A stretch of DNA of 64,000 bases from Edaphobacter modestus (GTDB lineage: Bacteria; Acidobacteriota; Terriglobia; Terriglobales; Acidobacteriaceae). A program made the translations under genes and the position numbers. Below are positions 60,610-64,000 of the stretch, piece after piece. Below the pieces are notes generated by a model. It worked only from the letters and a program-made list of their open reading frames with translations, was not told the DNA's origin and did no database searches. The number at the start of each line of letters is the position of its first letter. Position 1 is the first letter of the stretch. The stretch is taken from NCBI RefSeq assembly GCF_004217555.1, contig NZ_SHKW01000001.1:3658001-3722000 (forward strand), read 5' to 3'.

Positions 60610-61602
60610 TTGAAGTTTATCGGGACAGTTTTGCTCCTTGTCATCCTCGTAGCCTTCGTCGCGGGCGGGCTGGCCGCTTACTTTGTCTACACCCCCTTTG
60701 GTCCTTCCACCGAAACCTTCGTCGAGATCGCTCCCCACACGGGAACCAAGGCCATCGCCTCCCAGCTCCAGCAAAGTGGAGTCATCCGGAATCGCTACGC
60801 CTTCGACATCCTCCGTCTTGTCCGCGGCGGAACCCTCAAGGCTGGCGAATATCGCTTCGACCACTCCGTTCCCATGACCGAGGTCTACCACCGCATTGCG
60901 AGCGGCGACATCTACACCCATGCCCTCACCATCCCCGAGGGCTATAACATCTTCGACATCGCCCAGGCTGTCGAAGCAGCCGGCCTCGGCGATCGCAACG
61001 CCTTTCTCGCCGAAGAACGCCAACACACCGAGCTGATCGCCGAGTGGACCGCCGGAGCCGCCAATCCTCCCACCTCACTCGAGGGCTACCTCTTTCCCGA
61101 CACCTACCACTTCGCCCGCCACACCCCGGCCGTGCACATCCTCGCCGCCATGGTGCGGCGCTTCCGCGACGCCGCCCAACAGCTCGGCCTCCAGGGGGAT
61201 GTCTCACGCACCGTTATCCTCGCCTCTCTTGTCGAAAAGGAGGTGTCCCAGGGTGCCGAGCGTCCTCTCGTCGCAGGAGTCTTCTTCAACCGCCTGGCGA
61301 AGTCCATCCCGCTCGCGACCGATCCCACCGTCATCTACGCCGCTCTGCTCGATAACCGCTGGCGAGGAACCATCCACGCCTCCGACCTGCAGTCTCCGTC
61401 ACCCTACAACACCTATCGGCACGCGGGCCTTCCTCCCGGTCCTATCTGCAATCCGGGTATGGCTGCCTTTCGCGCTGTTCTCTCTCCCGCAAAGACCGAC
61501 TACCTCTACTTTGTCTCGGATGCGGCAGGTCACAGCCGCTTCTCCGCCACCCTCAAAGAACACAATCAGAACGTTCAGGCGTACCGTAAGAGTCAGCGCT
61601 GA
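60610..61602 (+). CDS. mltG: Endolytic murein transglycosylase MltG
   Basis: A 330-aa inner-membrane anchored enzyme that cuts nascent glycan strands and so sets their length. One N-terminal transmembrane helix (L-L-L-V-I-L-V-A-F-V-A-G-G-L-A-A-Y) is followed by a LysM-like region and the YceG core: E-G-Y-L-F-P-D-T-Y-H-F, catalytic Glu in A-S-L-V-E-K-E-V, and Y-N-T-Y-R-H-A-G-L-P-P-G-P-I-C-N-P-G. The start is TTG at 60610 with GGAGG upstream. Confidence 0.93.
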   Translation: MKFIGTVLLLVILVAFVAGGLAAYFVYTPFGPSTETFVEIAPHTGTKAIASQLQQSGVIRNRYAFDILRLVRGGTLKAGEYRFDHSVPMTEVYHRIASGDIYTHALTIPEGYNIFDIAQAVEAAGLGDRNAFLAEERQHTELIAEWTAGAANPPTSLEGYLFPDTYHFARHTPAVHILAAMVRRFRDAAQQLGLQGDVSRTVILASLVEKEVSQGAERPLVAGVFFNRLAKSIPLATDPTVIYAALLDNRWRGTIHASDLQSPSPYNTYRHAGLPPGPICNPGMAAFRAVLSPAKTDYLYFVSDAAGHSRFSATLKEHNQNVQAYRKSQR

Positions 61603-61756
61603 GGTGGACGGGCGGCCCACCAAACGCGCGGGGAACCGAAAGAGCCACTATCCGGGTGGGCGATTTTCCGGAATCGCAACATCTCTGCGCACATCTAACT
61701 CTCCTGTAACGCAACTTCTACCAGACCCTCGACGGATATACTTAAGCTTCGTGCGC
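61603..61756. other. Short spacer upstream of the lipoprotein gene
   Basis: About 150 bases with no gene; it holds the upstream region of the lipoprotein. Confidence 0.35.
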
Positions 61757-62641
61757 ATGAAGATAAGACAAACCTTGGCGCTGGGGATGATCGGCGTGCT
61801 CCCCGCGCTGACGGGATGCCTCTCCCACACCCGCTACGTCCCCAAGACTCGCATCGCCGATGTCATCATCAGCACCTCGCTGGACGTCATGGCCAAGCAG
61901 CTTGCGACCCGCTACGACGCCATCCAGGCCTTCAATGCGGGAATCGAAATCTCCGCCACCACCGGCGGAGGCCTCCAGGGCAAAGAGACACAGTCGCTCA
62001 GCTTTGCCGGCTACATCCTCATGCGCAAGCCTGAGCTCCTCCGCGTCCTTCTGCTCGTTCCCGTTGTGCGCACCCAGGCCCTCGACATGGTCTCCGACGG
62101 CAAGAACTTCAAGCTCCTCATCCCACCGCGCAAGCGAGCCATCGTAGGAAGCAACACCGTCACCACGCAGTCGAAAAATGGCCTCGAAAACCTTCGTCCC
62201 GACGTCTTCTTCGACTCCATGTTCATCCAGGGCCCCGACCAGGACCAGATCATCTCCATGACCACCGACATTCGTGTCATCGAGAGCGGAAAAAAGAAGA
62301 AAGACCTCATCGAGGAGCCGGCTTACTCCCTCCAGATCCTCGCGCGGCCCGAGGGCCAGACCGTCCGCACTCTGCGCGTCGTTCACATCAATTCCACCGA
62401 TCTGTTGCCCTACCAGCAGGACATCTACGACACCAATGGACAGGTCATCACCAAGGCTCATTACAGCAACTACCAGTACTACGGCAACACACCCTTCCCC
62501 TCGAACATCATCATCGAGCGCCCCCGCGACCACTACTCGCTCACGGTCAACATCACCAAGCTCACCCTCAATGGCAAGCTCGATGACGACCAGTTCGAGC
62601 TCAAGATCCCCGAAACCATTCCTGTCGAAACTTTGAAGTAG
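61757..62641 (+). CDS. Outer-membrane-type lipoprotein, LolA/LolB-like fold (294 aa)
   Basis: The start at 61757 gives a signal peptide ending in a lipobox (A-L-T-G-C at ~17-21) with Ser-His after the Cys, suggesting outer-membrane sorting. The mature protein has the open barrel pattern of LolA/LolB-like and DUF4292-type lipoproteins (F-A-G-Y-I-L-M-R-K-P-E-L-L-R-V-L, D-G-K-N-F-K-L-L-I-P). Such proteins carry lipids or lipoproteins across the periplasm. It shares strand with mltG; the function is inferred. Confidence 0.75.
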   Translation: MKIRQTLALGMIGVLPALTGCLSHTRYVPKTRIADVIISTSLDVMAKQLATRYDAIQAFNAGIEISATTGGGLQGKETQSLSFAGYILMRKPELLRVLLLVPVVRTQALDMVSDGKNFKLLIPPRKRAIVGSNTVTTQSKNGLENLRPDVFFDSMFIQGPDQDQIISMTTDIRVIESGKKKKDLIEEPAYSLQILARPEGQTVRTLRVVHINSTDLLPYQQDIYDTNGQVITKAHYSNYQYYGNTPFPSNIIIERPRDHYSLTVNITKLTLNGKLDDDQFELKIPETIPVETLK

Positions 62642-62674
62642 GCTCGCCGGGCCAGTCTCCCCGGTCGGCCTCAG

Positions 62675-63499
62675 CTACTTCCTGACTGCCCTCACCTCGA
62701 GGTATTCATTGCGGATCAGCGTCTGTTTCGACGGATCAGGCGCAATATTTGCCGAGGCCCACAAGACCTCGAAATCTGCGGCAAACGCCGCCTGTCTCGC
62801 CTCATCCAGTCGTGAGAACGCAACCTTCGTCGGCCCGAAGTGTTCGCGGAAGAACTGCACCACTCCCGCGGGATTCACCGGAAGATTGAAATCGATCGGG
62901 ATCACCCTGGTCTCTATCTCCGTGAACCCCTCCGCCAGCCGCTTTCGCACCGTCGCATCGTCTCCCCACAACAGAGGCGGAGTGACGCCCGGAGGAGGAG
63001 CAACGTGCTTCGCGCTCACCCCGGACATCGCGCCGGTAAAGCTTTCAGGCTTCCAGTTCGCCATTCCCAGCAGGCCGCCAGGCCTCAGCACTCGCGCCAG
63101 CTCCGATGCCACCTGCTCAGGCTGTGGCGCAAACATGGCGCCGAACATCGTCACCACTGCATCGAAGCTCGCATCTGGATACGGCAGTTTCTCCGCATCG
63201 CCTTCGTCGAAGGTGACTGTTAATCCCTCTGCCTTTGCGCGCTCTCTTGCCTGCTCCAGCAGGTTAGGTGCGATGTCGACGCCGGTTACAACACATCCGC
63301 TCCGCGCCAGCGGAACCGCCACGTTTCCCGTTCCCGTCGCCACATCCAGCACGCGTGAGCCCGGGTCAATCCCAAGGCGGGTCACAAACGCCTCTGCGTC
63401 CTTGCTGATGATCTTCGCGACCACGCCGAAGTCGCCCGCCATCCACGTGGCGCGCATACTTTCTTTGATCTGTTCGATGGAAGGTTCGGAAGAATTCAT
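62675..63499 (-). CDS. Class I SAM-dependent methyltransferase
   Basis: The start at 63499 has GGTGAGGAGAG upstream; the longer ORF to 63514 is rejected. The 274-aa protein holds the SAM-binding G-S-R-V-L-D-V-A-T-G-T-G-N-V and V-T-G-V-D-I-A with the acidic Asp, then D-A-E-K-L-P-Y-P-D-A-S-F-D-A-V. It resembles UbiE/Coq5-like methyltransferases, but the substrate is unknown. Confidence 0.85.
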   Translation of the reverse strand: MNSSEPSIEQIKESMRATWMAGDFGVVAKIISKDAEAFVTRLGIDPGSRVLDVATGTGNVAVPLARSGCVVTGVDIAPNLLEQARERAKAEGLTVTFDEGDAEKLPYPDASFDAVVTMFGAMFAPQPEQVASELARVLRPGGLLGMANWKPESFTGAMSGVSAKHVAPPPGVTPPLLWGDDATVRKRLAEGFTEIETRVIPIDFNLPVNPAGVVQFFREHFGPTKVAFSRLDEARQAAFAADFEVLWASANIAPDPSKQTLIRNEYLEVRAVRK

Positions 63500-63514
63500 T
63501 GCATCTCTCCTCAC

Positions 63515-63637
63515 CGGTCTCAGCGCGGCCGCTTCTGTGTAAGATGCGGAAAGCGCGGCAGTGCGTTAAGCCGACGCCCCGCGCTTCAACCAGCAAGCCT
63601 CCCTCGTGACCGCGCCGTTCGGCCACAACCTGCTGCA
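63515..63637. other. Short spacer
   Basis: No gene or regulatory motif is evident. Confidence 0.3.
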
Positions 63638-64000
63638 TCATCGCAGCGTGTAGCTGATCCCCGTCGTGAACTGGAACGAGTTCCGGCGATTGTCGGGAGC
63701 CGGAAAGATCGCCATCGGCGGATTGTTCAGATAACTGTCCAGTGTTCCTACCTGAAACTGGAAACGTTTGTAGACAGGAAAACTCAAGCTGTTGGTCTCA
63801 TTCAACGAATAAGCTTCAAGCCGGTTGTATGCGGGCAGATATTGCACCTGCTGCGTGAAGACTGAGTTGAAGGGCAGCTTGCGGACGTAGTTCGCGCTGA
63901 ACGTCGAACCCACAAGATTTGTATTCTCCTCGGGAACCGTGAGGAGAAAGTCCTGCTTCTCATACTGCAGCGTCGCCTTCAGATCCAGCGTCTGCTTCGT
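63638..64000 (-). CDS. C-terminal part of a DUF481-like outer-membrane protein (5' partial)
   Basis: The minus-strand frame runs off the right edge, so the start is outside; about 120 residues are visible and the stop TGA is intact. Alternating strands with aromatic residues (L-D-L-K-A-T-L-Q-Y-E-K-Q-D-F, F-T-Q-Q-V-Q-Y-L-P-A-Y-N, S-F-Q-F-T-T-G-I-S-Y-T-L-R) and a last strand ending in Y-T-L-R fit an outer-membrane beta-barrel of the DUF481 (YdiY-like) type. Confidence 0.65.
   Translation of the reverse strand, partial: TKQTLDLKATLQYEKQDFLLTVPEENTNLVGSTFSANYVRKLPFNSVFTQQVQYLPAYNRLEAYSLNETNSLSFPVYKRFQFQVGTLDSYLNNPPMAIFPAPDNRRNSFQFTTGISYTLR

Noticed and set aside
1-64000. CRISPR arrays and rRNA genes
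   Set aside because: No regularly spaced repeats and no rRNA signature sequence were found on reading both strands.

Overview
The window is a chromosomal segment of a GC-rich, aerobic Gram-negative bacterium. The gene families point to the Acidobacteriaceae (a Terriglobus/Granulicella/Edaphobacter-like Acidobacteriota): a PadR-linked ADOP/MacB-type permease, a second PadR gene paired with a permease-prefix-like membrane protein, a tannase-family esterase, a CotA-type multicopper oxidase, and many secreted hydrolases. This placement is inferred from gene content, not from a marker gene.

Layout. 1-6.4 kb is an accessory and decaying region. It holds the end of a beta-helix protein, an intact HTH-nucleotidyltransferase/HEPN pair (toxin-antitoxin type) with two palindromes over its promoter, an IS3 scrap, an AT-richer island with an orphan 251-aa protein, and wrecks of a PAF-acetylhydrolase-like enzyme and of a peptidoglycan amidase with a possible immunity partner. 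6.4-10.2 kb is core: coaBC, ruvA and a fosmidomycin-resistance-type MFS transporter. A serine-hydrolase remnant and a complete IS5-family element (10.83-12.13 kb) follow. 12.1-16.6 kb carries a secreted protein, a PadR regulator with a 37-bp palindromic operator, a membrane partner and two secreted esterases/hydrolases. 16.7-25.9 kb holds mutS2, a zinc-ribbon membrane protein, hemB, a ketopantoate-reductase homologue, a nucleoside hydrolase, a cytochrome P450 and lpdA.

24.5-30.7 kb is a lipoate/2-oxoacid dehydrogenase block (lpdA, lipB, E2 acyltransferase) with a lower-GC nuclease-helicase gene between lpdA and lipB. 31-37.7 kb holds ruvX, an EF-P paralogue of the YeiP/EfpL type, an AhpD-like protein, purE-purK and a free-standing LigD-type polymerase. 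37.7-45.2 kb is a run of mostly exported enzymes on the minus strand: a papain-like protease fused to an alpha/beta hydrolase, a multicopper oxidase, a phospholipase C-like phosphoesterase and an M28 peptidase. 45.3-64 kb mixes small proteins, a frameshifted two-domain thioredoxin, a PadR-ADOP permease operon, an arylsulfatase, an endonuclease III homologue, isoaspartyl peptidase, poxB, a CDP-alcohol phosphatidyltransferase, greA, mltG, a lipoprotein, a methyltransferase and the end of a DUF481-like outer-membrane protein.

Regulation. About ten genes lack a Shine-Dalgarno sequence but carry a TAnnnT hexamer 5-9 nt before the start codon, which suggests leaderless transcripts. Three regulator-type genes (HTH-NTase and both PadR genes) have perfect palindromes on their own promoter or start codon. 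No rRNA, tRNA or CRISPR array was found.
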